From assembly GCA_029226935.1 (NCBI GenBank), contig JAQXYZ010000044.1, positions 1 to 55,231 on the forward strand: a DNA stretch of 55,231 nt, written 5' to 3'. A program made the position numbers and the translations under genes. This document shows, piece by piece, positions 44,055 to 53,212 of this stretch. How positions within the stretch are numbered: the first letter of the stretch is position 1; the number at the start of each line of letters is the position of its first letter. The stretch is from Bacillota bacterium (lineage in GTDB: Bacteria > Bacillota > Clostridia > Lachnospirales > Lachnospiraceae). Under the pieces are notes generated by a model. The model saw nothing but the letters and a program-made list of their open reading frames with translations, searched no databases and had not been told where the DNA came from.

Positions 44055-45088
44055 TTTAATGGTGTTCCTTTCTTTAAGAAGGTTTTTGCCTTCCTGCCTA
44101 AGATTTCCTCATAGTACATAGTGTGGAGTCCGTTGCCCGGACGGATGGACCGGATATTTTCGGCTGTAAGCTCTTCCCCGGCGGCAATATCCTTTACAAC
44201 AAACAGGGAGCGTGAACCCTGATGCTCCAGCTTCTGAGTGTCGGTAAGTCGATATTCGCTGCTCCCCAGAGCTTTTTCCATAATGCGGATATCCCTGACC
44301 ATTTGGGCAAATTCCTCCGGCTCCATGGAAAAGGCACTGTCAGGACCGCCGTCTGAGCGGCGCAGGGTAAAGTGCTTTTCTACCATTTTTACGCCCAGGG
44401 CAATAGAACCGGCAGATACGATGGTTCCCATTGTATGATCGGAAATTCCGATCAGGCAGTCATAGGTCTTTGCAAGGGTAGGAATAACGTTCAGATTTAC
44501 GGCTTCATAGGGAGTAGGATAGGAGGATACACATTTTAAAAGAATCACATCCTCATTTCCCTCTTCCCGGCAGACTGCAAGTGCACGCTCGATATCTTCT
44601 GGATAAGCAATCCCGGTGGCAAAGATAATGGGTTTATGGAGCCTTGCAATTTTACGGATCAGAGGTATGTCGTTGATTTCGTAGGATGCAATCTTGTATG
44701 CAGGGACATTCATCTGTTCCAGAAAATCTACTGAGCTGAAATCAAAGGGCGAGGAAAAGCATTCCATACCAAGCTTATTCGCCTCCTCCATCAGCTTCGG
44801 CTGCCAATCCCAGGGAGTATAAGCCTCCTGATATAATTGATAGAGAGTGGTGCCATCCCAGATGGTTCCCTCATTAATTTGAAAGCAAGGGTCATCACAG
44901 TCGATGGTAATGGTGTCTGCCGTATAGGTCTGCAGCTTGACAGCGTCTGCACCTGCTTCCTTTGCGGCATGCAGAATTTCTATGGCCCGGTGATAATCCT
45001 GATTGTGATTGGCAGAAAGCTCTGCCACAATAAAAACAGGGGAATCTGCGCTGATGACGCGCTTTCCAATTTTGATCTGTTTATTCAT
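44036..45088 (-). CDS. pseI: PseI-like nonulosonic acid synthase
   Basis: 350 residues of the NeuB family, condensing a diamino-hexose with phosphoenolpyruvate to a nine-carbon sialic-acid-like sugar. Seen: FIVAELSANHNQDYHRAIEI, KLQTYTADTITID, FSSPFDFSSVDFLE, KIASYEINDIPLI, LLKCVSSYPTPYEAVNLN, GISDHTMGTIVS, VEKHFTLRRSDGGPDSAFS and the C-terminal antifreeze-like (SAF) domain from about 290. These variants match pseudaminic acid synthase more than NeuB or LegI. The start is ATG 45088; the upstream extension lacks a ribosome site. Confidence 0.9.
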   Translation of the reverse strand: MNKQIKIGKRVISADSPVFIVAELSANHNQDYHRAIEILHAAKEAGADAVKLQTYTADTITIDCDDPCFQINEGTIWDGTTLYQLYQEAYTPWDWQPKLMEEANKLGMECFSSPFDFSSVDFLEQMNVPAYKIASYEINDIPLIRKIARLHKPIIFATGIAYPEDIERALAVCREEGNEDVILLKCVSSYPTPYEAVNLNVIPTLAKTYDCLIGISDHTMGTIVSAGSIALGVKMVEKHFTLRRSDGGPDSAFSMEPEEFAQMVRDIRIMEKALGSSEYRLTDTQKLEHQGSRSLFVVKDIAAGEELTAENIRSIRPGNGLHTMYYEEILGRKAKTFLKKGTPLKWELID

Positions 45089-45111
45089 ATATTGGTTTCC
45101 TATCTTGTTTC

Positions 45112-46317
45112 TTATTTGGTCTCGGTGTAATTTTTCTGCAAATATTCGTCGTTTGTCCATGCTTCCCTTGCCGTAAACAGGGAGCCATCTGTATGCTCCA
45201 CATAGACAGCAGGAAGATAGTTGATAAACAATGGATTCAGACACATTGTGTAGCCTCCGGCAGTATCATAAATGATTCTGTCTCCGGGAGCAAGCGCCAC
45301 ATCCTCTTTGATTTCAAACAATCGGTCATATTCCATGCAGGTAGCCCCACAGATCCATTGAGAATGCTCCCTTTTTCGGTTTGAGATATGGGAAGCATAT
45401 TCCAAATGATGTGGATAAACATGTCTGGTGACCAGAGGATTTAAGTTGGTACGGCTTCCGTCTGTTACCACGAATTTCCTGCCCCGGATATCCTTGATAT
45501 CAATGACAGAGGTCTCAAAGGTTGTTGCCCGGGAAATCAGTGAAACGCCGGGTTCTGCAATCAGAAAGGTTCTCTGTGGATCAAAGTATACGGAAAGCTC
45601 CCGGCAGATTTCCTTAAAATAATCCCGATAATCAGGCTTATCATCTCTTCCGCCGAAGTAGCCGCCACCCATGTCCACATAGTCCAAAGACAGGTGGTAT
45701 TCCTGTGCAATTTTGACCGCCATTTTTGCCAATGCCCCAAATACCTGAACGGTTCTCGACTGGGTGGAGGAGTGCAGATGCAGCCCTGCCACACATACAT
45801 TGGGAAGTGCATTCATCCGCCTGATGGCAGCTTGAAGCACACCATTTTCATAACAGTAGCCGAACCGTCCGCCTTCTTCGGAGGCAAGAGTTTCTTCCGG
45901 GCAAAGAGTGGCAATATCACAGTTCACGCGAAGTCCAATGCGGAACCGCCTGTTGGGATAGAGAGCGCTTAACTCCTCCATCCAGTCCAGTTCATAATTG
46001 GAATCCATGTTAATCAGACCGCCGCCTAAAAGAATGTCTTCAAATACCTTCCGATCCTTGATGGGACCGTTATATATAATCTCTTTTTCCGAAAATCCAA
46101 GCCGGGTAACCAAATCATATTCTGTTTTGGATACGACCTCCGCACAGAAGTCCTGCTCCTTCAAATAGGTAATCAACCAAGGGAGGGAATTGGTCTTGAT
46201 GGAATATCCAATCCGGTAATTTCCCCAGTTTTCCTGAAGGGCACCCTTTAAGAGGGTAATGTCATATAGTAAATCCTTTTCCCGGATACGGAAAAAGGGT
46301 GTCTGTAATTGTTTCAT
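45112..46317 (-). CDS. PLP-dependent decarboxylase, alanine-racemase fold (group IV type)
   Basis: 401 residues. The PLP Lys is in YSIKTNSLPWL; other sites are LHLHSSTQSRT, YVDMGGGYFGG and FLIAEPGVSL. The C-terminal beta domain has ICGATCMEYDRL (Cys and Asp of the second active-site half) and DTAGGYTMCLNPLFI. These belong to the ornithine/diaminopimelate decarboxylase family and look functional. The ATG at 46317 follows GGAG. It is an unusual gene to sit between pseI and pseF; it might supply an amine or decarboxylated amino acid for glycan decoration. The substrate is unknown. Confidence 0.85.
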   Translation of the reverse strand: MKQLQTPFFRIREKDLLYDITLLKGALQENWGNYRIGYSIKTNSLPWLITYLKEQDFCAEVVSKTEYDLVTRLGFSEKEIIYNGPIKDRKVFEDILLGGGLINMDSNYELDWMEELSALYPNRRFRIGLRVNCDIATLCPEETLASEEGGRFGYCYENGVLQAAIRRMNALPNVCVAGLHLHSSTQSRTVQVFGALAKMAVKIAQEYHLSLDYVDMGGGYFGGRDDKPDYRDYFKEICRELSVYFDPQRTFLIAEPGVSLISRATTFETSVIDIKDIRGRKFVVTDGSRTNLNPLVTRHVYPHHLEYASHISNRKREHSQWICGATCMEYDRLFEIKEDVALAPGDRIIYDTAGGYTMCLNPLFINYLPAVYVEHTDGSLFTAREAWTNDEYLQKNYTETK

Positions 46318-46355
46318 ATTCTTCTCCAATCCACCGCATTTTGCGGATGGTTCCT

Positions 46356-47045
46356 TTATTTGTGAAGCATCCGGTATTTTAGTTCTGCCAGCTCCCAGTC
46401 CTCCATCGTGTCGATATCCTGTACTTCAAGTTCAGAAAGGACCAGAGGAACGAGACGCTCTACATCTGTGGTTCCTGCAGCCAGAAAAGCATCTGTACGA
46501 CAGGCATAAAATTGACCACAGTCATGGTAAATTTTGGGCAAATCCTGACTGCGGGCAGTGGCATATTCCGGGAACTGCCTTTCTACAAATCCCATGCTGT
46601 TTATTACCAGTCCCCGTTGGGGAGGATAAGAAAAAGGAACTACAGGCATAACAGAATCTGCTTCCTTTAGCAGCTCCATGGCACTGCGCAGCCGCTCTTT
46701 GCTTAAAAACGGGGCGGTGGGATAGATACAGCAGAAAGCATCAAAATTCCGTCCCATCTGCTGATAAGCTTTCAAAACCTCCATAATTACATCGTCCGTG
46801 GTAGCATGATCACCGGAAGACTCCGGGGAACGGAAAAAAGGAACCTTGGCCCCGGCTGTTTTGGCAATCTGTGCAATTTCCTCGTCATCCGTGGACACCA
46901 TGACCTCCTCAAATGCGCCGGAAGACAGTGCGGCCTCGATGGAATAACAGAGGATGGGTTTTCCGCAGAAGGATTTGATATTTTTGCGGGGAATACGCTT
47001 ACTGCCTCCCCGGGCAGTGATGATAGCCAGATGATTTGTGCTCAT
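46356..47045 (-). CDS. pseF: PseF-like CMP-nonulosonic acid cytidylyltransferase
   Basis: 229 residues activating the nine-carbon sugar with CTP. The CTP-binding start AIITARGGSKRIPRKNIKSF, MVSTDDEEIAQIA, IYPTAPFLSKERL, and the product-site PKIYHDCGQFYACR are typical of PseF. ATG 47045 follows AGGAGAG. It is the first gene of the leftward operon pseF-decarboxylase-pseI-pseG, behind its own promoter. Confidence 0.9.
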   Translation of the reverse strand: MSTNHLAIITARGGSKRIPRKNIKSFCGKPILCYSIEAALSSGAFEEVMVSTDDEEIAQIAKTAGAKVPFFRSPESSGDHATTDDVIMEVLKAYQQMGRNFDAFCCIYPTAPFLSKERLRSAMELLKEADSVMPVVPFSYPPQRGLVINSMGFVERQFPEYATARSQDLPKIYHDCGQFYACRTDAFLAAGTTDVERLVPLVLSELEVQDIDTMEDWELAELKYRMLHK

Positions 47046-47087
47046 TGCTCTCTCCTGAACAGTACCTTGATTTTTATGATACTTCTG

Positions 47088-47115
47088 ATTATACACCATT
47101 ATTCATTGCATTCAA
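47088..47115 (-). promoter_or_regulatory. Promoter of the leftward pse operon
   Basis: On the minus strand TTGAAT (47115-47110) and TATAAT (47093-47088) are 16 bp apart, about 43 bp before pseF. Confidence 0.68.
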
Positions 47116-47135
47116 ACAAAAATCTATGATAAACT
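47106..47135 (+). promoter_or_regulatory. Candidate promoter of the sialyltransferase-like gene
   Basis: TTGCAT (47106-47111) and TAAACT (47130-47135) are 18 bp apart. The -35 region overlaps that of the divergent pse promoter, so the two may compete or be co-regulated. Confidence 0.45.
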
Positions 47136-47197
47136 GTGCGTAGCAAACGCTTTTATGAACGTGAAAGGCAGAACTGCCGAAAGGAGCATGGTAAGCT

Positions 47198-48307
47198 TTG
47201 AAGAACGAAAACAATACCAGGAAACGGATTTATATTTGTCATACCTTTTATCATGCATATATCGCTTGTCTGAAGGAACTGAATCTTCCTGTAAGCGGGG
47301 AGGGGGCGGTCAGGGGACAGGCAACACTGCTTTTAAGTACCATGTCAAATGATTTTGGTACGCTGAAAGAGCGGGCGGAAAATTCCGGTCTTTTTGAGCA
47401 GGTGATTCCCTATGACGAAAAAGAGGAGAGTTTTTTTCCGGAGCTTTCCAAATATCACAAGGACAGGGGAAATATTCTGCTGAATATGCTTGCCCGGATG
47501 AAATATACAAAGATGATGGGAAAACTGCAGGCACCCTTTGTACCGGTCAATCTGAAGGAGTATGGGGATATTTATGTGTTCTGCGACTCTGATCCCATTG
47601 GATATTACCTGAGCACGCATAAGATTTATTACCATGCGCTGGAGGATGGACTTGACTGCATTCGCTATTATGATACGGCACGCTATGACAACCGGGGACA
47701 TTTCAAACTTAAGGCTTGGATGGCAGCAAAGAATTTAATTTTTATCCAGAACGGTTATTCTAAATATTGCCTGGACATGGAGGTAAATGACATTTCGGTT
47801 TTGGAGTATCCCTGTCCGAAGTATATTGAATGTCCCAGAAAAGCCCTGACTGAAAGTCTGGGGGAGGAAGAAAAGAAAATACTGGTTTCGATTTTTATAG
47901 AGAATATGGACGAACTGGAGAGGATGCTTGCCGCAGGGAAAGGACATGAACACAAGGTGCTGGTGCTCTCAGAACCTCTGTGTGATTTGGAGACCAGAAA
48001 ACGGATTTTCAGAGACATCATTGCAGAATATGGGGAGGTAGACGGAGAAAAGGCACAGATACTGATTAAGCCCCATCCGAGAGATGTGCTTGACTATCGT
48101 AAGCTGTTTCCCGAGCATATTGTTCTGGATGGGAAATTTCCAATGGAAATTCTGAATTATGTAAAAGGGCTTGACTTCGACCGGGTGGTAACTGTCTTTA
48201 CGGTTCCGGAGGCAATTAAGTTTGCCAGAGAGAAGGTCTTTCTGGGGGAGGATTTTATGGATCGGTATGAGGCACCGGAAATACACCGACAGAATGAGCA
48301 GATTTGA
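47198..48307 (+). CDS. Sialyltransferase-like glycosyltransferase (GT52-type)
   Basis: 369 residues, no membrane helix. It carries the two motifs that mark bacterial sialyltransferases: EDG (149-151, in HALEDGLD) and KPHP (291-294, in LIKPHPRDVLDY). FPMEIL (314-319) and a Thr-rich VVTVFTVPEAI near the end correspond to the remaining CMP-binding elements of GT52. With a CMP-NulO pathway encoded next door, it is the likely transferase for that sugar. The start is taken as TTG 47198, 12 nt after AAGGAG; the ATG at 47188 is in another frame. Family assignment is by motif only. Confidence 0.75.
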   Translation: MKNENNTRKRIYICHTFYHAYIACLKELNLPVSGEGAVRGQATLLLSTMSNDFGTLKERAENSGLFEQVIPYDEKEESFFPELSKYHKDRGNILLNMLARMKYTKMMGKLQAPFVPVNLKEYGDIYVFCDSDPIGYYLSTHKIYYHALEDGLDCIRYYDTARYDNRGHFKLKAWMAAKNLIFIQNGYSKYCLDMEVNDISVLEYPCPKYIECPRKALTESLGEEEKKILVSIFIENMDELERMLAAGKGHEHKVLVLSEPLCDLETRKRIFRDIIAEYGEVDGEKAQILIKPHPRDVLDYRKLFPEHIVLDGKFPMEILNYVKGLDFDRVVTVFTVPEAIKFAREKVFLGEDFMDRYEAPEIHRQNEQI

Positions 48308-48308
48308 T

Positions 48309-48337
48309 TTGTATCTGTAAATATGGTAAAATATAAT
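48309..48337 (+). promoter_or_regulatory. Candidate promoter of the glycan export operon
   Basis: TTGTAT (48309-48314) and TATAAT (48332-48337) are 17 bp apart, about 82 bp before the ABC exporter gene. Confidence 0.55.
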
Positions 48338-48419
48338 GATTTACTAATCTGCTGATTGATGGGAACCATGAAAGGAAGCAGTTGGTAATTACGAATATAG
48401 AAAGATTTGGAAAAGAGTC

Positions 48420-50177
48420 ATGAAGAAAATACTGAAAAAGCTGATGGTACTGCTTGACAAGCGGCAGAAGAGAGTGATGGTGCTGCTGATTATTTTAATG
48501 CTGATAGGCGCTGTTCTGGAAACTGCGGGAGTTTCCATGGTTCTGCCTGTAATGAATGTGGTCATGGACGAAAACGCGGTGGAAAAGCATGGATATTTAC
48601 AGGTAATCTGCCGTATTCTGCGCATCGACAATGAGGATACCAGAAGTCTGATGATCTTTACGATGGTTGGGCTGATTGGTATTTTTGTGATTAAGAATAT
48701 TTTCCTGTTCTTCCAGCAGAAGGCACAGCTGAAGTTTGTCTATACCAATCAGTTTGCCACTTCCAGAAGAATGATGATCAACTTTATGGAGAGACCCTAT
48801 GAATACTATCTGAATGCGGATACTTCCGTGATTCAGAGGAGTATTACTTCCGATGTGAATAATATGTACGGATTGATTTTATCCCTGTTACAGCTGTTCA
48901 GCGAGGCGATTGTGTTTGTGTGTCTGGCGGTGGTAAGCCTCTTGGCAGATGTGTGGATGACCATTACGGTAACGGTGCTTTTGGTAGCGGTTCTTCTGAT
49001 TATCAAGTGCATTTTAAAGCCCATCATGAAAAAGGCGGGAGAGGATAATCAGGATTATTACAGCGGTCTTTACAAGTGGATTGATCAGTCGGTAATGGGA
49101 ATTAAGGAAATTAAAATTGCCAATAAAGAAAACTATTTTATCAATGAATATGCCAAGTGTGGTGCGGGCTATGTGGATGCAGTGCAGAGGTATAATCTGT
49201 TTAACGCAACTCCCAGACTGCTGATTGAAACCGTGGCGATTGCCGGAATGATCTTTTATATGATGATTAAGATTTTAGGCGGTACGGCAGTGACGGATAT
49301 CATGCCACAGGTAACGGCTCTGGCAGTGGCTGCCATGCGTTTGATTCCCTGTGCAAACAGGATTAATAACTATCTGACTTCCATATCTTACTTTGAACCC
49401 TTCTTTATGGGTGTTAGTGATAATCTTCAGGAAGAGATCAGGGATGAAAACATCAACTATGATGAAAAGGCATATCAGAAAAAAGTTGAAGTAGAAAAGT
49501 TAAAGATCAGTGACAAAATCGAACTTAAGGATATTGTTTACAAATATCCCAATACAGAGGTGTTAATTTTTGATCATGCCAATATGGAAATCCCGGTGGG
49601 ACGTTCCGTGGGAATTGTGGGAACCTCCGGTGCAGGTAAGACTACGGTGGTCGACATCTTACTGGGACTTTTGACACTGCAGAGCGGGCAGATTTTGGCA
49701 GACGGCGTGGAAGTCAGGGACCATTATCAGTCCTGGCTTAAAAATATCGGTTATATTCCACAGACCATCTTTATGATTGATTCCACCATCCGTAAAAATG
49801 TTGCGTTTGGATGTGCGGATGAGGATATTGATGATGAGAAGGTGTGGCGCGCACTGAAGGAAGCTCAGCTGGATGAATTTGTCAGAGGACTTCCGGAGGG
49901 ACTTGACACCAGCATCGGGGAAAGAGGAATCCGTATTTCCGGCGGACAGAGACAGCGTATTGGAATAGCAAGGGCATTGTTTGAAGATCCGGAGGTACTG
50001 GTGTTGGACGAAGCAACCTCTGCACTGGATAATGAAACGGAAGCGGCAATTATGGATTCCATTAACCGTCTCCATGGAAGGAAAACACTTATTATCATTG
50101 CCCACCGCCTTCAAACAATTGAAAAGTGTGATATGGTCTACCGTGTAGAGAATGGTAAGGTGGTAAGGGAAAGATAA
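48420..50177 (+). CDS. ABC transporter with fused membrane and ATPase domains (glycan flippase type)
   Basis: 585 residues. Six helices (about 20-310) precede an ATPase domain with GIVGTSGAGKTTVVDILLG (Walker A, about 397-415), IGYIPQTIFMIDSTIRKNVA, RISGGQRQRIGIARAL, VLVLDEATSALDNETE and IIAHRLQTI. It resembles PglK/MsbA-type half transporters that flip lipid-linked oligosaccharides. In this locus it most likely moves the undecaprenyl-linked, NulO-containing glycan outward. The ribosome site is weak (GGAAAAGAG). Confidence 0.88.
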   Translation: MKKILKKLMVLLDKRQKRVMVLLIILMLIGAVLETAGVSMVLPVMNVVMDENAVEKHGYLQVICRILRIDNEDTRSLMIFTMVGLIGIFVIKNIFLFFQQKAQLKFVYTNQFATSRRMMINFMERPYEYYLNADTSVIQRSITSDVNNMYGLILSLLQLFSEAIVFVCLAVVSLLADVWMTITVTVLLVAVLLIIKCILKPIMKKAGEDNQDYYSGLYKWIDQSVMGIKEIKIANKENYFINEYAKCGAGYVDAVQRYNLFNATPRLLIETVAIAGMIFYMMIKILGGTAVTDIMPQVTALAVAAMRLIPCANRINNYLTSISYFEPFFMGVSDNLQEEIRDENINYDEKAYQKKVEVEKLKISDKIELKDIVYKYPNTEVLIFDHANMEIPVGRSVGIVGTSGAGKTTVVDILLGLLTLQSGQILADGVEVRDHYQSWLKNIGYIPQTIFMIDSTIRKNVAFGCADEDIDDEKVWRALKEAQLDEFVRGLPEGLDTSIGERGIRISGGQRQRIGIARALFEDPEVLVLDEATSALDNETEAAIMDSINRLHGRKTLIIIAHRLQTIEKCDMVYRVENGKVVRER

Positions 50178-50201
50178 AGAAGGAGAGGAAGATAGAGCAG
50201 G

Positions 50202-51338
50202 ATGGCAGATCAAAAGCGCATGGCAAATTATGAATTATTGAGAATTCTGGCGATGGTCATGGTCGTTATTTTACATTTTCTGTCTCAGTCTGACCGTTTG
50301 GTCAGTCTGGATCATCCTCTTGAAGGTGTAAGGATTTTGGGGACGCTGATGGAGTTTTTCTGCCTTGCGGCGGTAAATGTGTATGTGTTCCTCAGCGGTT
50401 ATTTTGGAGTAAAAAGCTCCTTTAAGCCCGGCAAGGCGGTATCATTGCTCTGCCAGATATGGTTTTATGCACTATTGATTCCCATAGCGCTTGCTGCATC
50501 AGGGATGCCAATCGTGGCGATAAAGGAAGGAAAACTGAACCTATATGGGCTGGTACAGTATCTTTTCCCGATAGAAACAGAGCATTACTGGTTTGCCACC
50601 TCCTATCTGATGCTGTATCTTTTAAGTCCTGTACTAAATACTGCAGTTAGAAATATGTCAAAAAAGCAGATGCAGATTACTTTGGGCGGCTTGCTGCTTC
50701 TGTTTTGCGTAATCAAAAGTATCAGCCCCATCTCTTTTGTGACAGACAGGTACGGATATGATCTTTCATGGTTCATTTGCGTCTATCTGGTGGCTGCTTA
50801 TTTTGGAAAATACGGTTCCTGTTTTTTTGAGAAAAATGGATGGATGACTTATATTCTGAGCTGTCTGGCGGGATTTGGCATTCACATGGTAATGTGGTTT
50901 GTGTGCCGGCGGTGGGACGGCTTTGCTTATTATTTTACGGTGCCCTTTCATTATAACTTTCTTTTCTGCCTGACAGCTGCAATAGGGTTGTTTTATGGCT
51001 TCTCGAAAATACAGATAAAAGAGGGAGTTTGGGCACGGCTGATAAGGAAAATGGGCGGGCTTAGCTTTGGAATTTATCTGCTTCATGAACATATCGATTT
51101 AAGAAATCTGTGGTATGGATGGATCAGCGGCGCAGTAAATCCCGGTAAGGCACAGGGGCTTGGAGCTTTTGTATGGGAATTGGTCTGTAGTGTAGTGATG
51201 ATTTTTGCGGCAGGTATTTTGATAGATTGGATGAGAAGCAAGCTGTTTTCTGTTGTCTCCTGCAGGCTGGGGCGTAGGAAGCCGGGACGCAAGCTTAAGG
51301 AACTGGCCGAGGCTTTTGAAACAGTAGATTTAAAGTAG
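50202..51338 (+). CDS. Membrane O-acyltransferase, acyltransferase family 3
   Basis: 378 residues with about ten membrane helices. It begins with the family signature NYELLRILAMVMVVILHFLSQ (catalytic-type His and Arg), then VNVYVFLSGYFGVKS and, near the end, LSFGIYLLHEHIDLR. Members use acyl donors to O-acetylate surface sugars. The start at 50202 is chosen over the internal ATG at 50220. It lies 24 bp after the exporter, with an expected role in O-acetylating the exported glycan. Confidence 0.87.
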   Translation: MADQKRMANYELLRILAMVMVVILHFLSQSDRLVSLDHPLEGVRILGTLMEFFCLAAVNVYVFLSGYFGVKSSFKPGKAVSLLCQIWFYALLIPIALAASGMPIVAIKEGKLNLYGLVQYLFPIETEHYWFATSYLMLYLLSPVLNTAVRNMSKKQMQITLGGLLLLFCVIKSISPISFVTDRYGYDLSWFICVYLVAAYFGKYGSCFFEKNGWMTYILSCLAGFGIHMVMWFVCRRWDGFAYYFTVPFHYNFLFCLTAAIGLFYGFSKIQIKEGVWARLIRKMGGLSFGIYLLHEHIDLRNLWYGWISGAVNPGKAQGLGAFVWELVCSVVMIFAAGILIDWMRSKLFSVVSCRLGRRKPGRKLKELAEAFETVDLK

Positions 51339-51404
51339 ATCATTTTATGATGCAGAAAATTTAGATATGATAGATATGATATGTGTGGAAAGGAGCAGCG
51401 CAGG

Positions 51405-53177
51405 ATGCACATCAGTCAGTCAAGAACAGAAACCATTCAAAAAATTTTATTTCCTTTGATACTGCTATTATTTCCTCTGCTGAAAGTAAATCAGGGGATC
51501 GACCTGACAGATACGGGCTACAGCCTCGGCAATTACAGGTTTTTCGGACAGGTCGGAGGGGTATGGACGCTGCTTACATTTCTTTCTAACGTGGCAGGTT
51601 TTTTACTGACTAAGCTTCCCATGGGAGAAACCATGCTGGGAATGAAAGTCTATACTTCTTTGCTGATCAGTGCAATGGCTCTGTTGGGATACCGGTTTTT
51701 TAAGACCAAGATGCCTCCATGGGTTGCTTTTGTGGGAGAGATTGCAGCAATTGGATTTTGCTGGTGCCCTTCCGTGATTTTGTATAATTATCTGACCTAC
51801 TTTCTGTTCCTGATTGGAGCGATTCTGTTGTTCCGAGGGCTGGCAGGGGCAAGACCTGTCTGTCTGGTGGCGGCAGGGGCAGTGTTGGGAGCAAATGCCA
51901 TGGTTCGTTTTCCGGGCAACATCCTGGAAGCCGGGCTGATTGTGGCAGTTTGGTATTATGGAGCTTTAAAGAAAAAGAAACTGGGGCAGATTGCAAAAGA
52001 GACAGGACTTTGTGTCGCAGGGTATCTGAGTTCCTTTTTGATTATGCTTGGAATCCTTTGTGCTGTTTATGGAATGGACAGCTTTGGAAGCATGATATCA
52101 GGGATCCTTGGCATGCAGGGAGGCGCTTCTGATTATACTTTGGGGGAGATGGTGCTTTCTATTCTGGACGCTTATCTCCACGGCTTCCAATGGATGCTGT
52201 ACATGATCATCTGTATTCTGCCGGGGATTCCCTTCATGGCAATACGGGAAGAGCGCTTTATGCGGATCAGGAAGATACTTTATTGCCTCTGTATTCCGGT
52301 GCTTTTCTGGGTGCTTGGAAAATGGGGAATGTATAATTTTAAATATTATCAAAAGGAATCCGCACTGCAATGGGGAGCGGTTTTTCTTCTTGTGGTAATT
52401 GGAGTAACGGTCTGGATGCTGTTTACCGGAATGCTGGATGATGAATGGCGTCTGATTGGCTGTATTGTGCTGGTAATTCTTCTGATTACACCGCTTGGCA
52501 GTAATAATTACATCTGGCCGGTGCTAAACAATCTGTTTTTGATTGCACCAGTGGGATTCTGGATGATTTACAGGATGGTAAGATGGGGCAGGACGTACCT
52601 TGATACCACGGGAAAGGTTCCTCTGTTTTCGGCAAAGGCAATGCTCTCGGGAATGATGATTGTTTTTTTGATTCAGGCAGTAGGGCTGGGCTTCCATTAT
52701 GTATTTCTGGATGGGGAAACAGGAGAAAAGAGAACCTGTAAGATTACAGAAAATCCGGTGCTTGCAGGGATGTACACCACTGAACCAAATGGGGAAGTGC
52801 TGGAAGATATCTCAGCGTTTATGGCAGAAAATAAGGAAGAATATCAGGATAAAAAACTGCTTCTTTATGGGAATATTCCGGGACTTGCGTATTATCTGGA
52901 TAAGCCTCCGGCAATCAGTACCACATGGGCAGATCTTGATACCAGTTCGCTTCTCCGGCTTAAGGAGGAATTAAAGGAAATTTCTGAAAGACCGTTGGTA
53001 ATTCTTACCCCGGCACTTGCGGCATATCTTTCGGGAAATGATGAAGCAATGTCCTGGTGGGGAACGGATGCGCAGGAATGTGCACAGGATGAGAAGCTGG
53101 CAGTCATACAGGAATTTATGGAAACGGGCGCATTTGAGCAGGTTTTTGCAAATGAAGCGTTCGTGATATATGAGTAG
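51405..53177 (+). CDS. Large polytopic membrane protein, possible GT-C-type glycosyltransferase
   Basis: 590 residues, ATG 51405 nine nt after AGGAG; the ATG at 51381 has no ribosome site. About eleven helices fill residues 15-440. The first external loop after helix 1 carries DLTDTGYSLGNYRFFGQ, an acidic loop in the place where GT-C transferases hold catalytic Asp residues. A soluble C-terminal part (about 445-590) follows. I do not recognise a named family. The neighbours (exporter, acyltransferase, sugar aminotransferase) suggest transfer of a sugar on the outer face of the membrane. Confidence 0.65.
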   Translation: MHISQSRTETIQKILFPLILLLFPLLKVNQGIDLTDTGYSLGNYRFFGQVGGVWTLLTFLSNVAGFLLTKLPMGETMLGMKVYTSLLISAMALLGYRFFKTKMPPWVAFVGEIAAIGFCWCPSVILYNYLTYFLFLIGAILLFRGLAGARPVCLVAAGAVLGANAMVRFPGNILEAGLIVAVWYYGALKKKKLGQIAKETGLCVAGYLSSFLIMLGILCAVYGMDSFGSMISGILGMQGGASDYTLGEMVLSILDAYLHGFQWMLYMIICILPGIPFMAIREERFMRIRKILYCLCIPVLFWVLGKWGMYNFKYYQKESALQWGAVFLLVVIGVTVWMLFTGMLDDEWRLIGCIVLVILLITPLGSNNYIWPVLNNLFLIAPVGFWMIYRMVRWGRTYLDTTGKVPLFSAKAMLSGMMIVFLIQAVGLGFHYVFLDGETGEKRTCKITENPVLAGMYTTEPNGEVLEDISAFMAENKEEYQDKKLLLYGNIPGLAYYLDKPPAISTTWADLDTSSLLRLKEELKEISERPLVILTPALAAYLSGNDEAMSWWGTDAQECAQDEKLAVIQEFMETGAFEQVFANEAFVIYE

Positions 53178-53212
53178 CGGTAAGCAGGTGTGAAGGAAAG
53201 GATGAAAGAAAA

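Noticed and set aside
47155-47352. Alternative frame with an ATG at 47188 that has a better spacing to AAGGAG than the transferase's TTG
   Set aside because: The frame stops at 47352 and has no family resemblance, while the other frame gives a complete transferase.
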